In this document: one piece after another, positions 14,674 to 24,200 of the stretch
Position numbering within the stretch: the first letter of the stretch is position 1
Layout of the letters: each line of letters starts with the position of its first letter
NCBI GenBank assembly: GCA_002353835.1
Contig: DEKL01000073.1
Coordinates: 1-29,582 of the forward strand
DNA from: Alphaproteobacteria bacterium UBA2723
GTDB lineage: Bacteria; Pseudomonadota; Alphaproteobacteria; RF32; CAG-239
Direction of reading: 5' to 3'
DNA: 29,582 nt
Notes under the pieces: model-generated
What the model was told of the DNA's origin: nothing
The model's database searches: none
What the model saw: the letters and a program-made list of their open reading frames with translations, nothing else
Position numbers and translations under genes: made by a program

Positions 14674-17600
14674 GCGAAATTACGCGTTTTGAAGAATATG
14701 AGAAAAAGACCGGCAGACTAATTTTAATTATTGCAATTATTTTTGGTCTGCTCTTCCTTTTTGGTCTGCTTCTGCTTTCCGGTGATGACGATAATTACAG
14801 TACAGATGAAACCAGACCGGATTTCGTTGAAGACCAAACGGAAAATATGATTCCGGACGCGGATAATGATGAAGATATAGAGATTCATACAGAGGGTGAA
14901 GGTTTCCTGGAAAAGAAAAAGCCGATAACCATCATTCCGGCGCAGATTAATATGAACGAGTTTATTTTGGGTGTGGATACTCAAAATCAGACTGTTTTAA
15001 CAATCGGTACGGACGGTTCGGAAAGTATTCATATTGAACGCGTTGAATTGGTAGAAGAAACCGAAGACGGTTTTGAATTTCGCGATAAATGTCGCAATAG
15101 AGATTTAAGTGGTGATAACACCTGTAATGTTTTAATTTCTTGGGTTCCTCACTTACCGGGTGATGTCCAGAATAATTTCAAAATTATTTGGTACGAAACA
15201 AGACTGGGTGCTGCAAGTGCAAAGTCAGAAGCTGTAAGTATTCGCGGTAAGGCTGTTTATCCGGAAGATACAAATTTAAGTTGCCGCGGTGGAGAAAACT
15301 GTCCTGTCGGTAATCAAAAGGGGGCGCACCGTTTGGCAATTGGCCCGAATGGCGAAATTATCGGATATATTGATGAGGCCGGAAATGTTTATGATAACGA
15401 TGGAAATATTATCGGTAAGGTTAATGAAGATGGCTTTGTTGTGGATAGTGACGGTAATATTATCGGTGTTGCCCAAAATATGCGTTTGGCTTATGATAAA
15501 GATGGTAATATTATGGGCTATGTTAAAACAGATGGTACAGTTGTTGATCTGCAAGGTAATGTTATAGGGAAAGCTTTGCCCGACGGAACAATCGTTGATG
15601 CAGAGGGAAATGTTATTGGTAAAGCCGTAGAAGCCGGTTTTGTTTATGATGAAAACGGAAAAATTATCGGTAAAGTTTTGCCGGATGGAACCGTTGTAGA
15701 TATTAACGATCCGACAAAAATTATTGGGCGCTTAAATGAAAACGGTGAAGTGGTAGATGAAAATGGTAATATTATCGGCAAAGTAACGTCATCGGGCGAT
15801 GTTGTCGTAGATGAAAACGGAAATATATTAGGCGTTGTGATGCCTGACAACAGTGTTGTTGATAAAGACGGTAAGGTTGTCGGTTATGTTGGGGAAGACG
15901 GCACAGTTTATAGTTTATCTGATGAAAAAATCGGTGCTAACGGTGAAAGTCGTAAGATTGTTTATGATGAAAACGGTAAAGCTATCGGTTATATAGATGA
16001 AAACGGCAATGTCGTAAAGTTTGCCAAAAAAGATGCAAACGGTAAAATTATCGGAAAAGTCGGTGCCAGCAGACGCTTAGCCTATGATAAAGATGGTAAT
16101 GTTATCGGTTATGTAGATAAAGATGGTAATGTTTATGACTTTGACGGCAATTTAATCGGCAAGGTAGATAAAGACGGCAATATTGTTGATAAAGATGGTA
16201 ATATTATCGGTAAAGCAGGCGCTTTTTCAAAATTAGCTTACGATAAAGACGGTAATGTTATTGGTTATGTGGATGAACAAGGACGAGTATTTGATAAAAA
16301 CGGTAAGCTGATAGGTCACGTTGATGAAAACGGAAATATTATAGCCGCTGATGACAATGGCTCGGGGGCAGATAAAAAACGTTTAGCTCTTGATAAAGAT
16401 GGTAATGTAATCGGGTACATTGATGATGACGGAAATGTTTATGATTTTGACGGAAACTTAATTGGTAAAGTTGATAAAGACGGGAATATTATTGATAAAG
16501 ACGGTAATATTATCGGCAAAGCCGGAGACTATAAAACGCTCGCTTATGATGAAAACGGTAATGTTATCGGCTATGTGGATGATGAGGGGCGTGTATATGG
16601 CAAAGATGGTAAGTTAATGGGTTTTGTTGATAAGGATGGCAGAATAATCGGAACAACAGGTGAAATTATCGGAAAGGTCGGAGAAAGTCGTCCTCTAGCT
16701 TATGATAACGATGGCAAATTTATAGGTTATGTCGCTAAGGATAACAATGTAATAGCCTGTGGCGGTGCTATCATTGGTAAGGCAGATGCTAAAGGCGATA
16801 TTTATGATAAGAAAAAGAATAAAATTGGTAAGGTCGGGGAAGTAAGGGAATTAGCTTTCGGTAAAAATAATACCTTTATCGGTTACATTGATGCTAAAAA
16901 ACGTGTTATTGATTGTACTGGAAAAATCGTTGGTGTTGTTGATAAGAACGGTAATATTATAGCTTCCAGCGGTAAAGTTTTGGGAAAAGCCGGCAATTAT
17001 CGCCGTTTGGCTTATGATAAAGATGGTAATGTTATCGGTTATGTGGATAAAGACGGTACAGTACGAGATTTCCATGGCAACTTAATTGGAAGAATGCTTC
17101 CGGATGGAACGATTGTTGATAAAAACGGAAATGTTATTGGTAAAGCCGGGGATTTCCGTCAAGTGGCTGTTGATAAAGACGGCAACATTATTGGCTATGT
17201 TGATGAAAAAGGCCGAGTTCTTGATGAAAAGGGGAATATTATCGGTTACACAGATAAAGATGGTAATGTCATTAAAGCCGGTGACAAAAAGATAGGAAGA
17301 ACTTGCATTCAGAAAAGAATTGCAATGGATACCGATGGACAAATTATAGGCTATCTGGATAAAAATGATATAATCAAAAATTTCAGTAATAAGGTTATCG
17401 GCAAAAAAGTCGGTAATGATGTATTGGATACAAAAGATACCCTTATCGGTAAAATGGGAATACAACTTAATGTTGCTCAACAAGGTGAAACGATAATAGG
17501 CTATATTGATGAAAAGAACTATGTTCGCGGTAATGATAAAAAAATAGTCGGTTTAGTTGATATGAAGGGAAATGTTCTTGTTGTCAGAAATAATATAATC

Positions 17601-20600
17601 GGAAAAAAAGACAGCAGATCAACAAAACTTTATAATCGAGGTAAAGAAGTTATCGGATATGTGAAAGCAAATGATTTTGCCTATGATAAGAATAATAAAA
17701 TCATCGGCTATGTTGATGAAAAAGGAGACGTTATTGCAACCGGTGAGATTATTTGTACGGCTTGTAAAAGTGTTAAGTTAGCCTATGATAAAAACGGTAA
17801 CATAATCGGTTATGTTGATGAAAATGGTCATGTTATTGGTGCTGATGGAAAAATACTGGGATATGTAGATAAAAACGGCAACATAGTTGGCACAGACGGG
17901 AAAATTATAGGAAGAGTCGGTGACGGAAAAAGGCTGGCCTACGATAAAAACGGAAAAGTCATAGGTTATATTGATTCAGACGGAACTGTGAAAGATTTCA
18001 AAGGCAATGTTATCGGCCATTTAGATGAAAATGGTAATATAGTGGATAAAGATGGCAAGGTAATCGGGTATGCCGGTGAGGAACGAAAACTGGCTTATGA
18101 TAAAGATGGTAATGTAATCGGCTGGGTTGATGAAAACGGTAATGTTATTGATGAAAACGGTAATGTTATAGGCGTCGTCGATGAAAATGGCAATATCATC
18201 GGTCTTAATGGCGAAATTATCGGTAAGGTCGGAGATGCTAAAAAACTTGTTTATGATGATGATGGTAATGTAATAGGTTGGGCTGATGAAAATGGTGTTG
18301 TAAGGGACTTTAACGGTAACGTCATTGGTGTTGTAGATGATGAGGGAAATGTTTTAAATACCACCGGAGAAAAAATAGGAACCGTTGGTAAAGTCGGACG
18401 GTTAGCTTATGACAAAGATGGCAATGCAATAGGCTATGTTGACAAAGATGGTAAGGTATATGATTTTGACGGTAATCTGATAGGTCACGTTGATGAAAAT
18501 GGCAATATTATTGACGAGAACGGAAATATCATTGGTAAAGCCGGAGATGAGTTGGTCGGTTTGGCCGTAGATAAAGATGGTAAAGTTATCGGCTACGTTG
18601 ATAAAGACGGTAAGGTATATGGAGCAAATGGAGAGTTAATTGGTTATATAGATGATGAAGGTAATGTCGTTGGTCTTAGCGGAGAAGTTTTAGGTAAAGC
18701 AACCACCAGTAAGCGTCTTGCTCTTGATAAAGATGGTAATGTTATCGGTTATATAGATGATGATGGCACCGTACGAGATTTTGAGGGCAATATTATCGGT
18801 TATTTAGGGGAAGATGGTACAATTCATGACGTAAACGGTAATATTATAGGTCGTGCCGGTGATTATGCTAAAGTTGTTTTGGATGAAAATGGTAATGTTA
18901 TAGGTTATGTTGATGAAAAAGGTCGTGTTATCGGTAATAATGGCAAAGTCATAGGTGTTGTCGGTGAAGATGGTACGGTCTATGGTGTTAGCGGAGAGGT
19001 AATAGGTCGTATTGCTTCAAAAGGTAATTGTCCGGTTAAAGTCGTCAAAGGAAAATCAATATTGGATGATGGCGGAAAAATTATCGGATATATAGATGAA
19101 AATGGTGCGCCCCGAGATTTGAACGGTAATGTAATGGGAACATTACAGGAAGACGGAACAATTGTTGATGCAAACAGTAAAGTTATCGGACATGTTGGCG
19201 AAGAAATGGAATTTACCATAGATTGTAACGGTAAAGTAATCGGCCATGTCGGCAATTATTCTAATTTGGTTGTAGATGAAAACGGAAATGTTATCGGCTA
19301 TGTCGGTGAAGATGGAAAAGTTTATGATGGCAACGGGGTTGTTATCGGCAGGCTTGATGAAAACGGAAATGTTTTAACTTCTCGCGGAATAAAAATCGGT
19401 GCGGTTATTAAAAAAGATATGATAGCAATTTCTCCGCATGGTTACAGCTTGGGAATAATTAATAGTCGTGGCGAAGTCGTCAACAGCAAAGAAGAAGTGA
19501 TAGGAAAAGTCCTACCGAGTGAATTGATTAAAGCCGTTGAAAATGATGTTATTATCGGAAAAGCGGTTATTGGTGGAACCGCAATCGGTTGGGGCTGCGA
19601 ACAACTCGGCTATGTTGATAAAGATGCTAAAGTCAAGAAAAACGGTGAAGACACAGGTTACAGAATGCTGTTTGATCGCAGTATTGTAAATAAAGATGGA
19701 AAATATGTCGGAGATGTCGTAAAAATCGGCTGGGCTTACGATAATAAGTGCAATTTAATCGGTAAAGTGGACTACAACGGGTACGTACGCAATGAAAAGG
19801 GCGAATATATTGGCTGCTCTAATCCGGATGGTGGAATATTAGATACAAACGGTAAGTTGATAGGGCGCGTATATGAACAAGGTTATGCGCTGTATTACAG
19901 TGGCGAATTTATGGGTGTTAAAAGTCCTGACGGAACCATAAAATCCGGAACATCAGTCGTCGGTTGCGCGAATTTAGACGGGGAGGTCTTAAACAGGGAC
20001 GGATTTATTATCGGTCACGTTATAGATAAAACACAAGCTTATGACCTAAAGGGAAATTTTATTACAAATCTTTCACCGTTCGGTTACGACAGCACGGCAG
20101 TGATACCGAATACTAAGATACTGTTTAATAAATTTCTGGTAAACCCGAAGAAGGAAGTGCAAGGCATTATTTTACCGGAGAAAAATATTGTTGTCGGCTC
20201 TAACGGGCGGGTAATAGGACGTATGTTTGCCGATGGAAATGTTTATAATCAAAAGGGAATAATGGTAGATAAATTTGCCTCAGACGGCAGTTCATTCTAT
20301 TCCGGAAAACCGGGGAGATTTTTAACAAGAGGAACTGTGGTTGATTTTTATGGAGATACCATAGGGTTTGTCAATGATAACGCAGATGTCATAGATTTAA
20401 TCGGTAAAGTTTTAGGACATATTGATGCTAATGGTCGTATGTTTAATGATAAAGGAGAATATAAAGGCGGTGTTGTAAAAACAGGTGTCGGTATCGGTTA
20501 CGACGGCTCATATTTAGGTTACGTCAGTAAGAGTGGTAAAGTAATAGATGCTGACGGTAATATAAGCGGGTTGGTCAGTTCGGACGGGCATGTTTTAGAC

Positions 20601-21260
20601 ATTAATAAACAGATTATCGGGGAAGTTGTAACGGAAGATTTAATTGTTGATGTCTTGGGTAATGTTCAAGGCTATCTGAATGCGTTGGGTGATATTATTG
20701 ATGTTAACGATAATATTATAACGACGATATTACCGGGCGGAACATCTAATAAGAATTACAGTGTTCTTAAACGAGGCGTGGTCTTAAATTTCTCAGGTGA
20801 AATAATCGGGCAAGTTGCCGCAAACGGAACGATTATCTCTCCGGAAAATAAATACATAGGAAGAGTATTAGGTTCCGGTCAGGTAGTTGATGATAAAGGT
20901 CTTTTAATAGGTGAGGTTATAGACAGCGATATCGTTATTGATGAAAAAGACAGGGTTATCGGTTTTGTAAATTATGAAGGAAAAATACTAAATCAGGAAT
21001 TATCACAAATCGGTAAAGTTATTTCGCCGAATTTAGTTGTAGATAACAATGGAAAAATTATGGGACATACATATAAAGTTGGTGCTAATATACTGGGTAA
21101 TGATGGAAAGTTTTTTGGACGTCTGTCTTCAGATGGTAGTGTATTAAGTATCACAAATGGAAAGATAGGCTATCTAAAGAGCAATGGCTCATATGTTAAT
21201 AACCGAAACAAAGTTTCAGGTTATGTTTTAGATGAAGTAGCCAATAACCGGAGGAACTGA
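14670..21260 (+). CDS. Giant inner-membrane repeat protein; N-terminal half of a split VirB10
   Basis: This 2196-residue protein starts through an ATGA overlap with virB9. Residues 1-16 are cytoplasmic and 17-37 are one strong membrane helix. A stretch of acidic linker follows to ~80, then an Ig-like domain (about 86-193) with ITIIPAQINMNEFILGVDTQ, GSESIHIERVEL and a two-Cys TCNVLISWVPHLPG section. The rest, from ~220 on, is an array of 17-residue repeats. Typical successive units are LAYDKDGNVIGYV, DKDGNVYDFDGNLIGKV and DKDGNIVDKDGNIIGKA. Membrane anchor plus long periplasmic spacer is what the N-terminal part of VirB10 provides, and the true VirB10 domain is in the next gene. DotG/IcmE and CagY are known VirB10 homologues with repeats, but with unrelated repeat sequences. 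The membrane topology is well supported; the split-VirB10 role is inference. Confidence 0.75.
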   Translation: MSEITRFEEYEKKTGRLILIIAIIFGLLFLFGLLLLSGDDDNYSTDETRPDFVEDQTENMIPDADNDEDIEIHTEGEGFLEKKKPITIIPAQINMNEFILGVDTQNQTVLTIGTDGSESIHIERVELVEETEDGFEFRDKCRNRDLSGDNTCNVLISWVPHLPGDVQNNFKIIWYETRLGAASAKSEAVSIRGKAVYPEDTNLSCRGGENCPVGNQKGAHRLAIGPNGEIIGYIDEAGNVYDNDGNIIGKVNEDGFVVDSDGNIIGVAQNMRLAYDKDGNIMGYVKTDGTVVDLQGNVIGKALPDGTIVDAEGNVIGKAVEAGFVYDENGKIIGKVLPDGTVVDINDPTKIIGRLNENGEVVDENGNIIGKVTSSGDVVVDENGNILGVVMPDNSVVDKDGKVVGYVGEDGTVYSLSDEKIGANGESRKIVYDENGKAIGYIDENGNVVKFAKKDANGKIIGKVGASRRLAYDKDGNVIGYVDKDGNVYDFDGNLIGKVDKDGNIVDKDGNIIGKAGAFSKLAYDKDGNVIGYVDEQGRVFDKNGKLIGHVDENGNIIAADDNGSGADKKRLALDKDGNVIGYIDDDGNVYDFDGNLIGKVDKDGNIIDKDGNIIGKAGDYKTLAYDENGNVIGYVDDEGRVYGKDGKLMGFVDKDGRIIGTTGEIIGKVGESRPLAYDNDGKFIGYVAKDNNVIACGGAIIGKADAKGDIYDKKKNKIGKVGEVRELAFGKNNTFIGYIDAKKRVIDCTGKIVGVVDKNGNIIASSGKVLGKAGNYRRLAYDKDGNVIGYVDKDGTVRDFHGNLIGRMLPDGTIVDKNGNVIGKAGDFRQVAVDKDGNIIGYVDEKGRVLDEKGNIIGYTDKDGNVIKAGDKKIGRTCIQKRIAMDTDGQIIGYLDKNDIIKNFSNKVIGKKVGNDVLDTKDTLIGKMGIQLNVAQQGETIIGYIDEKNYVRGNDKKIVGLVDMKGNVLVVRNNIIGKKDSRSTKLYNRGKEVIGYVKANDFAYDKNNKIIGYVDEKGDVIATGEIICTACKSVKLAYDKNGNIIGYVDENGHVIGADGKILGYVDKNGNIVGTDGKIIGRVGDGKRLAYDKNGKVIGYIDSDGTVKDFKGNVIGHLDENGNIVDKDGKVIGYAGEERKLAYDKDGNVIGWVDENGNVIDENGNVIGVVDENGNIIGLNGEIIGKVGDAKKLVYDDDGNVIGWADENGVVRDFNGNVIGVVDDEGNVLNTTGEKIGTVGKVGRLAYDKDGNAIGYVDKDGKVYDFDGNLIGHVDENGNIIDENGNIIGKAGDELVGLAVDKDGKVIGYVDKDGKVYGANGELIGYIDDEGNVVGLSGEVLGKATTSKRLALDKDGNVIGYIDDDGTVRDFEGNIIGYLGEDGTIHDVNGNIIGRAGDYAKVVLDENGNVIGYVDEKGRVIGNNGKVIGVVGEDGTVYGVSGEVIGRIASKGNCPVKVVKGKSILDDGGKIIGYIDENGAPRDLNGNVMGTLQEDGTIVDANSKVIGHVGEEMEFTIDCNGKVIGHVGNYSNLVVDENGNVIGYVGEDGKVYDGNGVVIGRLDENGNVLTSRGIKIGAVIKKDMIAISPHGYSLGIINSRGEVVNSKEEVIGKVLPSELIKAVENDVIIGKAVIGGTAIGWGCEQLGYVDKDAKVKKNGEDTGYRMLFDRSIVNKDGKYVGDVVKIGWAYDNKCNLIGKVDYNGYVRNEKGEYIGCSNPDGGILDTNGKLIGRVYEQGYALYYSGEFMGVKSPDGTIKSGTSVVGCANLDGEVLNRDGFIIGHVIDKTQAYDLKGNFITNLSPFGYDSTAVIPNTKILFNKFLVNPKKEVQGIILPEKNIVVGSNGRVIGRMFADGNVYNQKGIMVDKFASDGSSFYSGKPGRFLTRGTVVDFYGDTIGFVNDNADVIDLIGKVLGHIDANGRMFNDKGEYKGGVVKTGVGIGYDGSYLGYVSKSGKVIDADGNISGLVSSDGHVLDINKQIIGEVVTEDLIVDVLGNVQGYLNALGDIIDVNDNIITTILPGGTSNKNYSVLKRGVVLNFSGEIIGQVAANGTIISPENKYIGRVLGSGQVVDDKGLLIGEVIDSDIVIDEKDRVIGFVNYEGKILNQELSQIGKVISPNLVVDNNGKIMGHTYKVGANILGNDGKFFGRLSSDGSVLSITNGKIGYLKSNGSYVNNRNKVSGYVLDEVANNRRN
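14925..15249 (+). other. Ig-like domain after the membrane anchor
   Basis: Encodes residues ~86-193 of the giant repeat protein. The alternating hydrophobic strands, the I.I.P start, the 'SIHIERVEL' strand, a Cys pair (141 and 152) and the W.P..PG turn match the general pattern of bacterial Ig-like domains of the ASH/'choice-of-anchor D' kind. This is recognised by pattern only. Confidence 0.45.
15328..21236 (+). repeat. Long array of 17-residue (51-base) coding repeats
   Basis: The core unit is DxDGNVxDxxGNxIGxV. In the middle of the array three units form a higher-order repeat of about 52 residues (~156 bases), each beginning with a variant of LAYDKDGNVIGYV. I count more than 20 such starts. 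Dividing length by unit size gives roughly 110 units. Units between about 16.0 and 19.0 kb are highly alike, including DNA strings such as gataaagatggtaatgtt. Units after ~19.4 kb are diverged but keep the spacing. Confidence 0.9.
21250..21254 (+). promoter_or_regulatory. Ribosome binding site serving a TTG start
   Basis: GGAGG lies seven bases before TTG 21262, inside the end of the upstream gene. No ATG or GTG is available in this frame: a TAG closes it at 21238-21240 and the next candidates fall beyond the signal peptide. TTG is therefore the only sensible start. Confidence 0.7.
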
Positions 21261-21261
21261 T

Positions 21262-24200
21262 TTGCGTATTAAAATATCAAATATAAGCCAAGTACTATTA
21301 GCTCTGGGTATTTTATTTAGCGTTAAAACAGCTGAAGCTGCTGATATCAGTGCTTTGGATTTTAACGGCGACCTGTTGGGAAAAGTTATTCCGGATGGTT
21401 CTGTTATCAATTTTGATAACGAGTTAATCGGTCACATTACGGCAGATGGTTTTGTCTTGAATGACGACAAAGACTTAATTGGCGGAGTTGTTCCGCAAGG
21501 TATTGCTATTTCCGTAGATAACAGTATTTTAGGCAAAATAAATAATGATGGTTCTGTTACTTCGGTAAATGATAGTTTAATGGGAAAGATTTTACCGAAC
21601 GGGCTGGTTGTAAATAATAATTATGATGTTATTGGTGCCGCGGTTACGCCCGGTTTAGTCTATAATGATGAAGGGGCAATAGTCGGACGTGTTTCCGGTA
21701 ACGGTAAATTTTACAACCTTGCCGGAGATAATAACGGTTATGTGACTGCTTCGGGGTATGTTTATGCTTCAGATATTGATAAAAAAACGGCTTTAATAGG
21801 TAAACTGATTTCTTCTAAAATGGTTATAACTTCAACCGGTAAGTTTTTGGGCAGTATTGCACCGGACGGAAAGGTAATAGACTTAAAGAAAAACACAATA
21901 GGAACCATACACGCCAATGGGTTTGCTTATAACGCTGATGGTGTGGCTATCGGCCACATAGTTGAGAACGGTTATGCCTTTAATTTAGACGGAAGCTATA
22001 TGGGCGTTGTCAGCTATAACGGTGAAGTAATAAATAAGGGAAGCGTCGTTGCACAAACAACTTTTGATAACAGAGTTGTTAATCAGGATGGAGCAATTAT
22101 CGGCTTTACGGTAAATATGGCGGCAACGGCTAATAAAGAAGATGGCAAATATTTGGGGCGGATTACTTCAAACGGTGCTGTTGTTAAAGGTCGTGAAGTT
22201 ATAGGTAAAATAGGTGCCTCCGGAAATGTTATTGATAGCAAAGGACAAGTTATCGGTTTCATTAATCAGCCCGGTCCGGTCTTTGATTATTTAGGACAGC
22301 TAAAAGCTAATGCAGCCGTTAACGGCGCCGTTATCTCTTTTGAAGGGCTTGATTTAGGCTATATGCAAAAAATGAATGCCTTTGACCGCAAGGGAAAAGA
22401 AATCGGAAGATTGTTGGGAAATCGTTTAAATTTTGATAACAGCAATACTTTCGCGGGGATTAATGGCATAACAACTAAATTAGATTATAAAGGAAAGAAC
22501 TACACCGCCTCACCTTATGGCTATGTATTTGATGAAAACGGTAATATTGGCGGTCAAAATTATAAATTTTCCAGTATATATTCTCCGGAAGGAAATATTC
22601 TGACGAATATTTCAAGTAACGGACGAACAGAAAATCTGACACTGAATGATAAAGGGCGGTTAACCGGTTCCGGTTTCTTCGTTGATAAAAATGATAAACT
22701 AATCGGAAAGATTATCAATGAAATTTATGCAACAGATTTTATGGGAAAAAGTATCGGTTACATAAATTCTACAAATATGGTAGCAGATAATCAGAATAAC
22801 CTTTATGCCAAAGTTCTGCCGGATGGTAATGTTGTATCCCAGGCTGAAAATATGGTAAAGAACTATGGCCGTGCCGGAAAATCATCACTCAGTATCAGCA
22901 TTAATGGTGATTATTTAGGTGTTAATTCGGAGGATGGGCGCATTAAAAATAATGGTGAAGTTATAGGACGAGTTACCTCCGGTCAATATGTTGTTGATAA
23001 TATGGGGGCACTATTTGGTAAGGCTATGCCTCATGGGGTTGTTGTGGCGCCGGATTGTAAGTATTTGGGTGTTGTTGCAGAAACCGGTGATGCGAGAACT
23101 TCAAAAGGCGGTTATTTGGGGATGATTTTGGCAAATAATCAGGTTCTAAATGATGCCGAAGAAACAATTGGTTACATTATATCTCCGCAAGTCGTAAACG
23201 GGAAAAAAGGCGAAATAATCGGTATAGAAAGTCCGTTAGGTACGGTCTTAAATTATAAAAGCCAAAATCTGGGTTGCCAAGACATGCAAGGAAAAATAAG
23301 AAATTCGCAAAAAGAGATTATCGGTCAGGTTATTCCATACGTTTCGGCAATGGGGTTTGATAATAAAATCTTAGGCTACACGGATTTAAATGGAAAAATT
23401 ATCAGCCAAACAGGGGATAATATTGGCTATGTGGATATTGATGGCGGAGTTCGTTCAACTGCAGATGAAGACAATGGTGTATTGTTTAAATATACGGTCG
23501 CATTTGATGAAAATAATGTTTATTTGGGCCGTGTCAATTTAGAAGGAAAAGTTATATCTGATGGCGGAGATGTTATCGGTAATGTAGATTACAACGGTGC
23601 CGTTAAAACAACAGAAGGTAAATCCGGCTATGCATTGTATGATTTGTATGTTTATGACAATTCCGGCAAAACGCTGGGTTATATTGCAAAAAATGGCAAA
23701 GTGTACAGCATTATGGGAGAAATGAAGGGAACAATTTATAATGGTTTTGTTTTAGATAAAAAACAAAATGTCATTGCTCGCGGCGCCAGAGATTATGACA
23801 TTCGCGATAATAACAAAAAAATTATAGGATACCTTGGACTGGATGGAAATGTTGTAAATATTAAAAATATTGAAGTAGGTGCTTTAGATGAAGAAGGAAA
23901 CGTTATAGATAATAATAAAAAAATTATAGCTAAAGCCCATCCGTTGCAATATTATAAAAAACCGATTGAAGTTAAAGAGGCTATTACTGAAGAACCTGCT
24001 AAAGATGAAGATGACTCAGTTTCTACAAAGGATGAGGAAAAAACAGGTGAAACTGTTGAAGATGATGAAGATGATGAAGGCGATAATGTTCTTGGTTTGG
24101 GAATTACGCCGGGAAAGAAATATATTGATGATGAATATGATGAAAATGCCGGTGACGATATAAATTCTGAAGATGAAATAGATGAAGCTATAGATTTTCA

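Noticed and set aside
17082..17483. Minus-strand open frame of 133 codons, and similar frames over the repeats
   Set aside because: These are shadows of the repeat coding frame, whose codon pattern keeps the opposite strand free of stops.
15328..19400. CRISPR-like or non-coding tandem repeat
   Set aside because: The regularity is a multiple of three, stays in one frame for thousands of bases, and shows synonymous variation. It is a coding repeat.
21230..21290. Frameshift or sequencing error splitting one VirB10 gene
   Set aside because: The second gene has its own ribosome site, start and full signal peptide right after the stop, and its frame is closed upstream by a TAG at 21238-21240. This fits a true gene start, though resequencing would settle it.
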